Assembly: GCA_017795105.1 (NCBI GenBank)
Contig: CP051247.1
Coordinates: 4,868,001 to 4,932,000 of the forward strand
Source: Planctomycetaceae bacterium
GTDB taxonomy: Bacteria; Planctomycetota; Planctomycetia; Planctomycetales; Planctomycetaceae
Reading direction: 5' to 3'
Length of the DNA: 64,000 nucleotides
How positions within the stretch are numbered: position 1 is the stretch's first letter; every line of letters starts with the position of its first letter. Below the pieces are notes generated by a model. The model had not been told where the DNA came from. It saw only the letters and a program-made list of their open reading frames with translations, and did not search any database. Shown in pieces: positions 1-9,318 of this stretch. A program made the translations under genes and the position numbers.

Positions 1-2
1 CC

Positions 3-230
3 GAGAATAAGCCGATTCGGATTCATCTGCAGGACGGTTCGAACGACCTGGACAACGAGCACGGCAACTGGCCGCTGTCCAATCTGCAGATGGCGGCTGC
101 TCTGAAGTTCAAGAATTACGACTACCATTTTGTGTATGGCGATGGCGCTCACAACCGCAAGCATTCCGGGGCGATCTTCCCGGACGAGATGCGGTGGCTG
201 TGGCGCGACTGGAAAGAAACGATCAAATAG
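3..230 (+). CDS. C-terminal fragment of a secreted/cytoplasmic esterase (enterochelin-esterase-like)
   Basis: The window opens inside a reading frame that runs to a TAG at 228-230, leaving about 75 residues. The visible part reads as the end of an alpha/beta-hydrolase of the putative esterase (PF00756) type: a Leu-Gln-Asp-Gly strand, a segment ending NLQMAAAL, then YGDGAHNRKHSG, where the His after Gly-Ala would be the catalytic His, followed by a Trp-rich final helix. Planctomycetes carry many such esterases, often beside sugar or PVC-cytochrome genes. The nucleophile Ser and the N-terminus are outside the window, so substrate and export cannot be judged. Family call is moderate; coding status is secure. 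Confidence 0.6.
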   Translation, partial: ENKPIRIHLQDGSNDLDNEHGNWPLSNLQMAAALKFKNYDYHFVYGDGAHNRKHSGAIFPDEMRWLWRDWKETIK

Positions 231-288
231 ATCCGCGAGCAATTTCGCGGCTGTGGCTTTTGAAGCGGTTTCCGCACGAGGGTGTTGA

Positions 289-3200
289 ATGCGTTTGGGT
301 GAATTAGTTTCATGGTGTCTTCCGGTCGTCCTGACGGTCGCTGTTCAGGCTGCCGATCCGGTGTTTCAGCCTCAGATTGAAGGGCCATCGGCCGAGGGTA
401 AACAGGCGATCGACTCGTTCCGTCTGGCTCCGTCCACTGGCGTGGAGCTCGTGGCCGCCGAGCCGAATGTGGCCAATCCGGTCGCGTTCGCGTTCGATGA
501 ACAGGGGCGGATTTACGTCTGCGAGACCTTCCGGCAGAAGAAGGGGGTCGAGGACAATCGTGGCCACATGTACTGGCTGATGGACGATCTGAAAGCTCTC
601 ACGGTCGAAGACCGCCGGGCGTATATGATCAAGCATCATCCAGAACTGCAGGAAGAGTGGACCGCGAATCACGATCGCATTCGTCAGTTGTCCGACAGCG
701 ATGGCGACGGTCGCTATGAAACCGCGACCGTCTTCGCCGAAGGCTTCAACAATCTCGTCGCCGGCACCGGGGCGGGCGTGCTGACCTTCGATGGTTCGGT
801 CTATTACACCTGCATCCCCGAGTTGTGGAAGCTGGTCGACACCGATAACGACGGCGTCGCCAACGATTACAACGCTCTCTACACCGGCTTCGGCGTGCGT
901 TTCGCCTTTCGCGGACACGACATGCACGGCCTGGCGTTGGGGCCGGATGGTCGGATCTACTTCAGTATTGGCGACCGTGGTTACAACGTGGATACCCCGG
1001 ATGGCCGCACGCTGGCGAAGCCGGACACGGGAGCTGTGTTCCGCTGCGAACGGGATGGTTCAAATCTCGAGGTCTTCGCCTACGGACTGCGGAATCCGCA
1101 GGAACTGGCGTTCGATGATGAAGGCCGGTTGTTTACCGGCGATAACAACTCTGACAGCGGCGACAAGGCTCGCTGGGTGTATGTCGCGGAAGGTTCCGAC
1201 TCCGGCTGGCGGATGTATTATCAGTACCTCGACGATCGCGGCCCCTGGAATCGCGAGCGGATGTGGTATCCGTATCAGGACGATGATGAAACGACCGACG
1301 TGCAGCCGGCGTTCATTCTGCCGCCGATTGCCAATCTGGGCGATGGCCCTTCCGGTCTGACATCGTACTATGGCGTCGGTTTGCCGGATCGTTACGAAGG
1401 CCACTTCTTCATGGCCGACTTCCGAGGTCAGGCCGCGAACAGCGGGATTCGCTCGTTCGCGAATGAGCCGGACGGAGCGGGCTTCAAGCTCGTCGATTCT
1501 CATGAGTACCTGTGGCAGACGCTCGTGACCGACGTCGATTTCGGCTACGACGGACAGCTCTACTTCTCCGACTGGGTGAACGGCTGGGACGGCATTCAGA
1601 AGGGCCGCATCTATCGGCAGGTGATGGAAGACGAGAAGCTGACGGCTGCCGGTCAGGAAGTCGCCGAGCTGTTCAAAGCCGGTTTCTCGGATCGCACGAC
1701 GGACGAACTGGTCAAGCTGCTCGCTCACGCCGATCGTCGCGTGCGACAACGAAGCCAGATCGCTCTCGCAGAAAAAGATGCCCGGGATGTGCTGGTGAAG
1801 GTCGCGCTCAAAGGCTCGTCCAAAGCAGCTCGACGGCATGCCCTGTGGGGACTGTGGGAGATCGCCCGGAAGTCGGGGGATCCCGAGGTGCTCAAGCCGA
1901 TCGCTCCGATTCTGAAGGGCGACGATGCTCCGCTAATCGCTCAGGCTCTGCGAGTCATTGGAGACAGCCGGGCTCACGTCGCGGATCAGCAGGTCATCAA
2001 ACTACTCACTCATCAGGATGCCCGCGTGGCCTACACGGCTGCCGTCGCAACCGGCAAACTCGAACTGAAAGAGGGGCTGCAGTCGCTGCTGAAACTGGCG
2101 GATGCTCGTGCTTCGGAAGACGAAGTGATTCGTCACGCCGTGGCGATGGGGCTGGTTGGCGTCGCAAACGCCGACGGGGTCTCGGTCGATTCGCTGACCT
2201 CCTCGAACGCTGGTCCGGCCGGGCGACTGGCGATTGTGGTCGCTCTGCGTCGTCTGCAGTCTCCGGCGATCGCCAGGTTTCTGAATGATGACGATGCGAA
2301 CGTCGTCCTTGAGGCGGCTCGTGGGATTCACGATGAACTGATCGAAGAAGCTCTGCCGGCTCTCGCAAAGCTGTCGGGACCGAAACTGACCGACGATGCG
2401 TTGATCCGCCGGGTCATCAACGCTAACTATCTGGTCGGCGAGCGGGCGAACTTTGAGAATCTGCTGGAGATTGCACTCAATCCTGAAGTCAACCAGGCCC
2501 GTCGGGTCCAGGCTCTGGAAGCGATGAGTAACTGGGGAACCGGTAGTGAACTCGACGCCGTCACCGGCCAGTATCGTCCGCGGCTGGCCGCGGCGACTGA
2601 AGGGCTGGCCGAACTGGTTGCTCCTTCGCTGGAGAAACTGTTCGCCGGAAAGCCTGAAGTGCAGAAGCAGGCCGTGCGTCTGGCCGCCGAGCTGAAGGTC
2701 GCTTCCTCGCAGCCTCGATTGCAGGAGTACGCTTTGAACAACTCCGCTGATACGCAGTTGCGGATCACCGCACTCAAGGGGCTCGATCAGATTGCCCCGA
2801 CGGAAGCGGAGTCGGTTGTTGCCAAGCTGCTGAAAGCCGGCAAGCCGGAGCTGCGAAGTGCGGCTCGTGAAATCGCCGTGGCTCGTCAGTATCCGCAGGC
2901 GACCGAACTGCTGCGATCGGCGATTGACAAGGGATCGGTTTCCGAGCAGCAGTCGGCGATCGGTCAACTTCAGCGCCTGAGTAAGGCCGATGCCGAGTCG
3001 ATCCTCAGCGATCTGCTCAAGAAAGTGAAAACGGGTTCGCTTCCGTTGGCACTGCATCTGGATGTGATGAACGCCGCGGAAGCGGTCGGCGGCACCGAGC
3101 TTGAAAAGCTGCTCGCTGAAGTGAAGGTCGCCCAGAACACCGGCGACCTGATGAGCGAGTATCGCGTCTGTCTTGAAGGGGGCGATGCTGAGCGGGGCAA

Positions 3201-3633
3201 GAGCGTCTTCTTCGGCAACGCAGCGGCGTCGTGCCGCCGTTGCCACGTAGTGAACGGGCAGGGGGGCGGCGTGGGGCCGGATCTTTCTGCAGCCGGCAAG
3301 AAGTACGAACGCAGCTATCTGCTCGAATCGATCGTGAATCCCGATGCCAAGATCTCCAAAGGTTTCGAGACGGTGCTCATCGTTACGATCGAAGGGAAAG
3401 TGATCTCCGGGATCATCCGCGAAGAGACGGATGAAATGGTGACGCTGGTCAAGCCGCTGGGCGAGATCGTTCGGATTCCGCAGGACGACATCGAGGATCG
3501 GGCACCCGGGAAGTCGGGGATGCCAGCCGATCTGATCAAGCAGTTGACCAAAGCGGAGATCCGGGATCTTGTTTCTTACCTGGCGACGCTGAAGACGGAA
3601 GGCAACGTCGAAGCGCACGGCGAGGGGGAGTGA
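289..3633 (+). CDS. PVC-type membrane-bound dehydrogenase with HEAT repeats and C-terminal cytochrome c domain
   Basis: A 1114-residue exported protein. Residues 1-22 form a signal peptide ending near VQAADP. Residues about 40-440 are a beta-propeller of the planctomycete putative membrane-bound dehydrogenase type (TIGR02604), with repeated DxDxDG calcium-loop-like motifs (DSDGDGRYE, DTDNDGVAND) and GLRNPQELAFD. Residues about 460-940 are HEAT-like alpha repeats. The C-terminus (about 955-1100) is the Planctomycetes-specific heme-binding domain (TIGR02603) with CxxCH at C982, C985 and H986, then a GGGVGPDLS segment. Such proteins are thought to oxidise sugars or similar substrates in the periplasm and pass electrons to a c-type heme; the substrate cannot be read from sequence. 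It ends 1 nt before the Nudix gene. Confidence 0.9.
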   Translation: MRLGELVSWCLPVVLTVAVQAADPVFQPQIEGPSAEGKQAIDSFRLAPSTGVELVAAEPNVANPVAFAFDEQGRIYVCETFRQKKGVEDNRGHMYWLMDDLKALTVEDRRAYMIKHHPELQEEWTANHDRIRQLSDSDGDGRYETATVFAEGFNNLVAGTGAGVLTFDGSVYYTCIPELWKLVDTDNDGVANDYNALYTGFGVRFAFRGHDMHGLALGPDGRIYFSIGDRGYNVDTPDGRTLAKPDTGAVFRCERDGSNLEVFAYGLRNPQELAFDDEGRLFTGDNNSDSGDKARWVYVAEGSDSGWRMYYQYLDDRGPWNRERMWYPYQDDDETTDVQPAFILPPIANLGDGPSGLTSYYGVGLPDRYEGHFFMADFRGQAANSGIRSFANEPDGAGFKLVDSHEYLWQTLVTDVDFGYDGQLYFSDWVNGWDGIQKGRIYRQVMEDEKLTAAGQEVAELFKAGFSDRTTDELVKLLAHADRRVRQRSQIALAEKDARDVLVKVALKGSSKAARRHALWGLWEIARKSGDPEVLKPIAPILKGDDAPLIAQALRVIGDSRAHVADQQVIKLLTHQDARVAYTAAVATGKLELKEGLQSLLKLADARASEDEVIRHAVAMGLVGVANADGVSVDSLTSSNAGPAGRLAIVVALRRLQSPAIARFLNDDDANVVLEAARGIHDELIEEALPALAKLSGPKLTDDALIRRVINANYLVGERANFENLLEIALNPEVNQARRVQALEAMSNWGTGSELDAVTGQYRPRLAAATEGLAELVAPSLEKLFAGKPEVQKQAVRLAAELKVASSQPRLQEYALNNSADTQLRITALKGLDQIAPTEAESVVAKLLKAGKPELRSAAREIAVARQYPQATELLRSAIDKGSVSEQQSAIGQLQRLSKADAESILSDLLKKVKTGSLPLALHLDVMNAAEAVGGTELEKLLAEVKVAQNTGDLMSEYRVCLEGGDAERGKSVFFGNAAASCRRCHVVNGQGGGVGPDLSAAGKKYERSYLLESIVNPDAKISKGFETVLIVTIEGKVISGIIREETDEMVTLVKPLGEIVRIPQDDIEDRAPGKSGMPADLIKQLTKAEIRDLVSYLATLKTEGNVEAHGEGE

Positions 3634-3634
3634 A

Positions 3635-4147
3635 ATGGCGGACGGCGAGACCGGCGAGGAGTGGTTCGATATTGTCGATCCAGAAGACAATGTTCTCCGC
3701 GGTGCCCCCCGAAGTGAGGTGCATGGCGGGAAGCATTTGCATCGGGCGACCCATATCTGGGTGTTCAACTCGGCTGGCGAACTGCTGATTCACCGGCGGA
3801 CGGCTGAGAAAGAGGAGGAACCATTGCGGTGGACCTCCTCGGCCTCCGGGCATGTCAGCGCCGGCGAAGACTACCTGCCAGCTGCGGAACGCGAACTGTG
3901 GGAAGAACTCGGCCTCAAAGGGGAACTCTCCCGGATGCACAAGGTTTTCGCGGGACCCGACGTCGGCTACGAACATACCGTGCTCTTCGGTTGCCAGTCT
4001 GATGAACCGCCGACGCCCGATCCCCGCGAGATTCTCGAATACCGTTACATGGGAATGTCCGAGCTCACCGAATGGATCGAATCGGCTCCCGGTGACTTCA
4101 CCCATCCTTTTCGGGCCTTTATTCGGTGGTACCAGCAGAGTCAATAG
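3635..4147 (+). CDS. Nudix hydrolase (IPP-isomerase-like/YfcD type)
   Basis: A 170-residue cytoplasmic protein with a complete Nudix box: G-x5-E-x7-REL-x-EE-x-GL in GHVSAGE...RELWEELGL, roughly residues 72-94. The N-terminus (EEWFDIVDPEDNVL, then HRATHIWVFNSAGELLIHRR) matches the branch shared by isopentenyl-diphosphate isomerases and YfcD-like Nudix proteins. The box predicts Mg-dependent cleavage of an X-linked nucleoside diphosphate or related pyrophosphate. Its ATG follows the stop of the dehydrogenase by one base, so the two are probably co-transcribed and perhaps translationally coupled, with the SD inside the upstream gene (GAGGGGGAG). No functional link to the dehydrogenase is obvious. 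The exact substrate is unknown. Confidence 0.88.
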   Translation: MADGETGEEWFDIVDPEDNVLRGAPRSEVHGGKHLHRATHIWVFNSAGELLIHRRTAEKEEEPLRWTSSASGHVSAGEDYLPAAERELWEELGLKGELSRMHKVFAGPDVGYEHTVLFGCQSDEPPTPDPREILEYRYMGMSELTEWIESAPGDFTHPFRAFIRWYQQSQ

Positions 4148-4194
4148 GCGTCTCTCAGGGTTTCCGTTGAGCCACGGGCGTTCAGGTTATGTTC

Positions 4195-4208
4195 ACTTTT
4201 CGAAAAGT
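4195..4208. repeat. 14-nt perfect palindrome between genes
   Basis: ACTTTTCGAAAAGT is a perfect palindrome about 48 nt after the Nudix stop and 24 nt before the -35 of the next promoter. It could be part of a weak terminator or an operator for the 4311 gene. No poly-T tract follows. Confidence 0.45.
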
Positions 4209-4231
4209 TGAATAAGAATCTCGATTGGATC

Positions 4232-4260
4232 TTGGCGGTCAGAATTAGCTTTCGTAATAT
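4232..4260 (+). promoter_or_regulatory. Sigma-70-type promoter for the BON-like gene
   Basis: TTGGCG (4232-4237), a 17-nt spacer, then TAATAT (4255-4260). Predicted transcription starts near 4267. That leaves almost no leader for the GTG at 4275, so it favours the ATG at 4311 as the true start of the next gene. Confidence 0.6.
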
Positions 4261-4310
4261 GCAGGAGTATCGATGTGACTACCCGCCTGGCGCGGCAAGG
4301 GAGTTCCGCA

Positions 4311-4670
4311 ATGAAAAGCACGAAACTGAAGTCTGAGTACGTCAATGAATGGACCTCGTCGGAGAATGCCCGAGGTTCGAGAAGTTCGGAATCATCGGGG
4401 GCCTACTCGATCGAGAAAGAGCTGGCGACGCATTTGAATTCGCTGGCCGGCCTCGATTTCGACAGCCTGGTCATCCGTCGTCTGGGCAATAGCTCGCTCT
4501 GCCTGGAAGGGACGATGCGGACGGACGATGCTGAGTTCGATCTCAGTGATTATGTCCGCTGTGCTCTGGGGATCGACGGTGTCGTGAACCGCGTGGTGAC
4601 GCAGCCTCGTTCGCGAGCCGGTGAAGAGACTTCCTACGCTGGAGAAGACACCGTCGTCGACTGGTGCTGA
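4311..4670 (+). CDS. Small BON-domain-like protein, function unknown
   Basis: A 119-residue protein starting MKSTKLKSEYV. The first 35 residues are polar and probably disordered. Residues about 37-100 show a BON-like pattern: an N-terminal helix (SIEKELATHLNSLAG), two short strands carrying a hydrophobic Gly core (LVIRRLGNSSLCLEGTM), then a helix and VxNRVV strand ending like OsmY/BON units. There is no signal peptide. The ATG at 4311 has an AAGGGAG SD 9 nt upstream and suits the promoter at 4232-4260. A GTG at 4275 would add 12 residues. The gene is monocistronic, bounded by that promoter and the terminator at 4706. BON domains usually bind membranes or mediate protein contacts; the specific role is unknown. 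Confidence 0.7.
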   Translation: MKSTKLKSEYVNEWTSSENARGSRSSESSGAYSIEKELATHLNSLAGLDFDSLVIRRLGNSSLCLEGTMRTDDAEFDLSDYVRCALGIDGVVNRVVTQPRSRAGEETSYAGEDTVVDWC

Positions 4671-4705
4671 CGCTCACGGACGTATGTCCGGAATGTGAAA
4701 ACAAG

Positions 4706-4741
4706 GACTGCTCTCGATTCGTTCGGGGGCAGTCTTTTTTT
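4706..4741 (+). terminator. Rho-independent terminator after the BON-like gene
   Basis: GACTGCTC (4706-4713) pairs with GGGCAGTC (4727-4734), one T-G wobble included, followed by a run of seven to eight T. It lies 36 nt after the stop at 4670. Confidence 0.85.
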
Positions 4742-5096
4742 CATGCGCTTGACGAATTGAATTCCGGTATACGGCCGTAAACCCGTTTCCCAATAGCGGT
4801 TTGCGTGCAGTCAGTGCATTCCGATGCGTGCGACTCGTTCTTCTGGTGAACAGAAATCCAATAAAGGCTCGATCTGAAGGGAATCCCGCCGCAGAATCGG
4901 CACAACCCGCGCCAGTGTTTTGTCAGAACCGTGAGATTGCATTTGCATTTGCCGATAAGACTCGGTTGCGCGACATAGGTTTTTAATGCTGTTGTGCGAC
5001 AGCCTGAACACAACGAAACGGTCGAGCCGGCGGATGTTCGTCGGAAGCTGCGAACCGGTTTGAAAGCTCGACCCGCGCAGGCCATGGAACTCTGTC
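4742..5096. other. Intergenic stretch without recognisable gene
   Basis: About 355 nt between the terminator and the HD-GYP start. Short overlapping ORFs on both strands lack SD sequences, family features or consistent coding bias. A TTGACG at 4749-4754 has no good -10 at 16-18 nt spacing. The stretch probably holds the promoter and leader of the HD-GYP gene, but I cannot place them. Confidence 0.5.
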
Positions 5097-6884
5097 GTGA
5101 ATCAATCTCATCTTTCAACTCGAGCTGATCTGCAGGGGCTCCAGATCCCCTGGAGCGACGCGGAGTATTGTCTGGGCTGGATCAGCCAGGCGTATCAGGC
5201 TCGGTTCCAGATCTACGAGTGGCGCCACCGCTGGCGACGGACTCAGGATGTGAGTATGGACTGGTCGTCGGGGCATCTCGCCGCCGCTCGGCTGCATCTC
5301 GATCAGTGCGGTCCTGAACTGGAAGCAGAGTCAATCTCGCTTGAAGGCCGCGAGTCGCTCGTCGTGATCCCGTTGCACAGTCTGAGAGGAACGGTACGGC
5401 GGATCGCTGTTGGGGTTCTGCCGGAGGATTGTGTACGCAGCCTGCCGCATATTATCGATCTCCTGCGTCGACAGACGGATCTGTATCGTTCCAATCGCCA
5501 GCAGATGCGATTGCTCCAGAAATACTCCGAACAGGCCTCCGTCGATTTCGAGGAATTGAGCTGGTTTCGCACCCTGGTTGATCAACTCGCCTTCCGCGAT
5601 GACGCCTGCGGCCTGACGAACTCCGCGATTCAGGCACTCAAGCGAATGAATCAACTCACGGGGGCGGAATCTCTCGTGCTGGTGCTCCGCACGCCTTCGA
5701 CCGAAGACGAGGAAGAAACACAGCAGGTCTACCAGATTGGCGAGAAGCCGATTCACGCTCACGATGTGACCCGACTGCTCGATCTGGCGGGGGCCAATGC
5801 TGTCTGCGAAACCTATATCGATCAGCAGGTTCGCCAGCTTTCGGTTTGTCCTGCCGGGCATTCACAGGGCGTGGTCATCGTTCCGGCCATTTGTTCCCGA
5901 CGAAGCTTTGGCTGGCTGATCGCGATCAGCACTCCGCGACAGGACAACGCCGAGGAATACGTTTGGGAGCTGGAGTCGTCGGAGCGTCGATTCAATGACC
6001 GGACGGCTCTCGTGATGGAATCGGCGGCCAGCATCCTCGCCACCCAGGCTCACAACCGCAAGCTGCTTCAGGATCAGCAGAATCTACTGCTGGGAACGGT
6101 CCGTTCGCTCGTCAACACGATTGACACCAAAGATCGTTACACCTGGGGACACAGTGACCGTGTCGCTCAGGTCGCCCGAGCCATCGCCAGGGAACATGGG
6201 CTCTGCAATCAGGAATGCGAGAAGATCTATCTGGCGGGGCTGCTGCACGACATCGGCAAGATTGGCGTTCGCGACGAAGTGCTGCAGAAACCCGGCGGGC
6301 TGACGGAGACCGAATTCGAAGAGATCAAGCAGCATCCGATCTTCGGGTTCGAGATCCTCAAGCATCTCAGCCAGCTCAAGCATGTACTGCCGGGCGTGCT
6401 GCATCACCACGAATCATGGGATGGCCAGGGGTATCCGCATCGCTTGCGCGATTATGAAATTCCGCTCGCAGCCCGCATTCTGGCCGTGGCCGATGCTTAC
6501 GATGCGATGACGAGCGATCGCCCCTATCGGAAAGGCATGCCGGCGGAAAATGCTGAACGAGTACTTCGCGAAGGAGCCGGCAAGCAATGGGATGTCGATA
6601 TCGTGGCGGCTTTCTTCCGCATTATCGACGAGGTCCACGAGATCTCGAAGCAGGCCCCTGCTCCGCTGGTCCCGTACGCCGGAATGGATCCCGCCGAACG
6701 CATCAAAATGATTCGTGAACGGCATCTGGATCCGCTGCTCACGGCCATTCTAACGACCACGTCCGAGCATCAGCCTCAAGCAGACGACGAAGGCACGGTT
6801 TCGGAAAATCTGGAGGATACGTCGATCTTCACCGATACCCAACTCTTCTCCATGAGTTCGTACCGTCGTCCCCCTGAAGTCTGA
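5097..6884 (+). CDS. HD-GYP domain protein with N-terminal GAF-like region (putative c-di-GMP phosphodiesterase)
   Basis: A 595-residue cytoplasmic protein. Residues about 150-335 look like a GAF sensor domain (alternating strands and helices, one long helix leading out). Residues about 340-520 are a full HD-GYP domain: H384-D385 in LLHDIGK, the HHHE metal-ligand segment before G445-Y446-P447 in DGQGYP, then the ADAYDAMTSDRPYR signature. HD-GYP enzymes hydrolyse cyclic di-GMP to pGpG or GMP, and all the catalytic landmarks are present. The C-terminal 60 residues are low-complexity and acidic. I use the GTG at 5097, since no upstream ATG is in frame. The gene appears monocistronic. The sensed ligand is unknown. 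Confidence 0.88.
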   Translation: MNQSHLSTRADLQGLQIPWSDAEYCLGWISQAYQARFQIYEWRHRWRRTQDVSMDWSSGHLAAARLHLDQCGPELEAESISLEGRESLVVIPLHSLRGTVRRIAVGVLPEDCVRSLPHIIDLLRRQTDLYRSNRQQMRLLQKYSEQASVDFEELSWFRTLVDQLAFRDDACGLTNSAIQALKRMNQLTGAESLVLVLRTPSTEDEEETQQVYQIGEKPIHAHDVTRLLDLAGANAVCETYIDQQVRQLSVCPAGHSQGVVIVPAICSRRSFGWLIAISTPRQDNAEEYVWELESSERRFNDRTALVMESAASILATQAHNRKLLQDQQNLLLGTVRSLVNTIDTKDRYTWGHSDRVAQVARAIAREHGLCNQECEKIYLAGLLHDIGKIGVRDEVLQKPGGLTETEFEEIKQHPIFGFEILKHLSQLKHVLPGVLHHHESWDGQGYPHRLRDYEIPLAARILAVADAYDAMTSDRPYRKGMPAENAERVLREGAGKQWDVDIVAAFFRIIDEVHEISKQAPAPLVPYAGMDPAERIKMIRERHLDPLLTAILTTTSEHQPQADDEGTVSENLEDTSIFTDTQLFSMSSYRRPPEV

Positions 6885-6995
6885 ACACGCGGAACTCGGT
6901 CACACGCAGGCTGCGGTGACAAACACCGGCCCAACCGATACTGTAACGTCCTGTTTCTGCCCGCACGACGTTACTTTCAGGTTACCGGTTCCGAT

Positions 6996-7871
<876 letters not shown>

Positions 7872-7904
7872 CCGGGTGGTCGATAGCAACGAAAAGAGGA
7901 AGGC

Positions 7905-9206
7905 ATGGGCGGAAGTCACCGCGTTGTCATCGTGGGAGGAGGCTTCGGCGGTCTGGCTTGTGCCCAGGCGTTGAAGAAAGTCCCGGTTGAGGTCACGCTC
8001 ATCGATCGCCGCAACTTCCATCTGTTTCAGCCATTGCTGTATCAGGTGGCCACGGGAGATTTGTCGCCGGCGAATATCGCCTCGCCTTTGCGAGCCATAC
8101 TTCGGCACCAGAAGAACTGCCGCGTCGTTCTGGGGAACGTTGAGAGCATCGACGTTCACGAACAGGTCGTGCGTACCGCCGGGGAGTCGTTCAGCTACGA
8201 CACGCTTGTCGTAGCCGCCGGTTCGACGCACAGCTATTTTGGCCACGATGAATGGGCCGAATTCGCACCGGGCCTGAAGACGGTTGAGGACGCGACGCAG
8301 ATTCGCAACCGAATCCTGGCTGCCTTCGAAGTCGCCGCGTTGGAAACGGACGCGGAACGCCGGAGAGCCGCGTTGACGTTTGCCATCATTGGCGCAGGCC
8401 CCACTGGAGTTGAGCTTGCCGGAGCTCTTTCGGAACTCGGTCACTATCTCTTGCGGAACGACTTTCCGGGGATTGATCCCTCCGAGATGACAATCGTGCT
8501 CTGCGAAGCGGGCAAAGAACCGCTCGAGATGTATCCCGAACCTCTAATCAAGAAGACGCGTGAGGCTCTCAGCAGACTGCACGTTCGACTGATGACCGGA
8601 GGGATGGTCACGGAAATCCATCCCAATCACATCGTGGTCCAGACCGGGAAAGAGAGTTTTGAAACGCTGAAGACCTGCAATGTGATCTGGGCCGCGGGAG
8701 TTCAGGCCTCACCGTTGGGGAAGATTCTGGCCGAGTCGACAGGAGTGGAACAGGCCCGGGCCGGAAAGATCCCGGTTCAGCACGATCTTTCGATCCCCGG
8801 ATATCCGAACATCTACGTGATTGGCGATCTGGCAGCCGCAAAATCTAAAGACGGACAGCCGCTTCCTGCACTCGCTCCCGTCGCCATGCAGCAGGGGAAA
8901 TACGTGGCCGGTCGAATCAGCAAACTGGTCCACGGCGATCCCGAGGTGACCGACAAACCGTTCGAGTATCGTGACAGAGGAAGCATGGCCGTGATCGGAC
9001 GGTATTCCGCGGTTGCGGTGGTCGGTCCAAAGAAATGGCAACTCAGTGGCTGGCTGGCGTGGCTGGCCTGGTTGTTCATCCATCTCATGGAGATTACGCA
9101 GTTCCGCAATCGGCTGATCGTTCTAATTCAGTGGGGCTGGACCTACTGGACGCGGGATCGCTCGGCCCGGCTCATTACAAATCGCGAGGGCGTCGATTCG
9201 AACTGA
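7905..9206 (+). CDS. ndh: Type II NADH dehydrogenase (NAD(P)/FAD-dependent oxidoreductase)
   Basis: A 433-residue flavoprotein. The N-terminal GGGFGGLACA is the FAD-binding Rossmann motif, and FAIIGAGPTGVELAGAL around residue 160 binds NADH. YPNIYVIGDLA near residue 300 is the second FAD motif, followed by the APVAMQQGKYVA segment typical of NDH-2. The C-terminus has a Trp/Leu-rich amphipathic to membrane-inserted stretch (LSGWLAWLAWLFIHLMEI) and a basic tail, as in monotopic NDH-2 enzymes. It transfers electrons from NADH to quinone without pumping protons. The start ATG follows an AGAGGAAGG SD. It lies just downstream of nfo. Confidence 0.93.
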   Translation: MGGSHRVVIVGGGFGGLACAQALKKVPVEVTLIDRRNFHLFQPLLYQVATGDLSPANIASPLRAILRHQKNCRVVLGNVESIDVHEQVVRTAGESFSYDTLVVAAGSTHSYFGHDEWAEFAPGLKTVEDATQIRNRILAAFEVAALETDAERRRAALTFAIIGAGPTGVELAGALSELGHYLLRNDFPGIDPSEMTIVLCEAGKEPLEMYPEPLIKKTREALSRLHVRLMTGGMVTEIHPNHIVVQTGKESFETLKTCNVIWAAGVQASPLGKILAESTGVEQARAGKIPVQHDLSIPGYPNIYVIGDLAAAKSKDGQPLPALAPVAMQQGKYVAGRISKLVHGDPEVTDKPFEYRDRGSMAVIGRYSAVAVVGPKKWQLSGWLAWLAWLFIHLMEITQFRNRLIVLIQWGWTYWTRDRSARLITNREGVDSN

Positions 9207-9318
9207 TTCAATTCCTGCTGTGGAATTGATTATCTCTCCGGCAGCGGTCATATTGGAATCCGCCAATTTGGTGCGAACCTCCCTAGATCAACGACTTTCC
9301 TCTCAGGAGCCTGCCAAT

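Noticed and set aside
2002..3768. 588-residue minus-strand ORF opposite the dehydrogenase/cytochrome gene
   Set aside because: Mirror frame of a strongly coding gene with intact family motifs; no SD, no recognisable domain.
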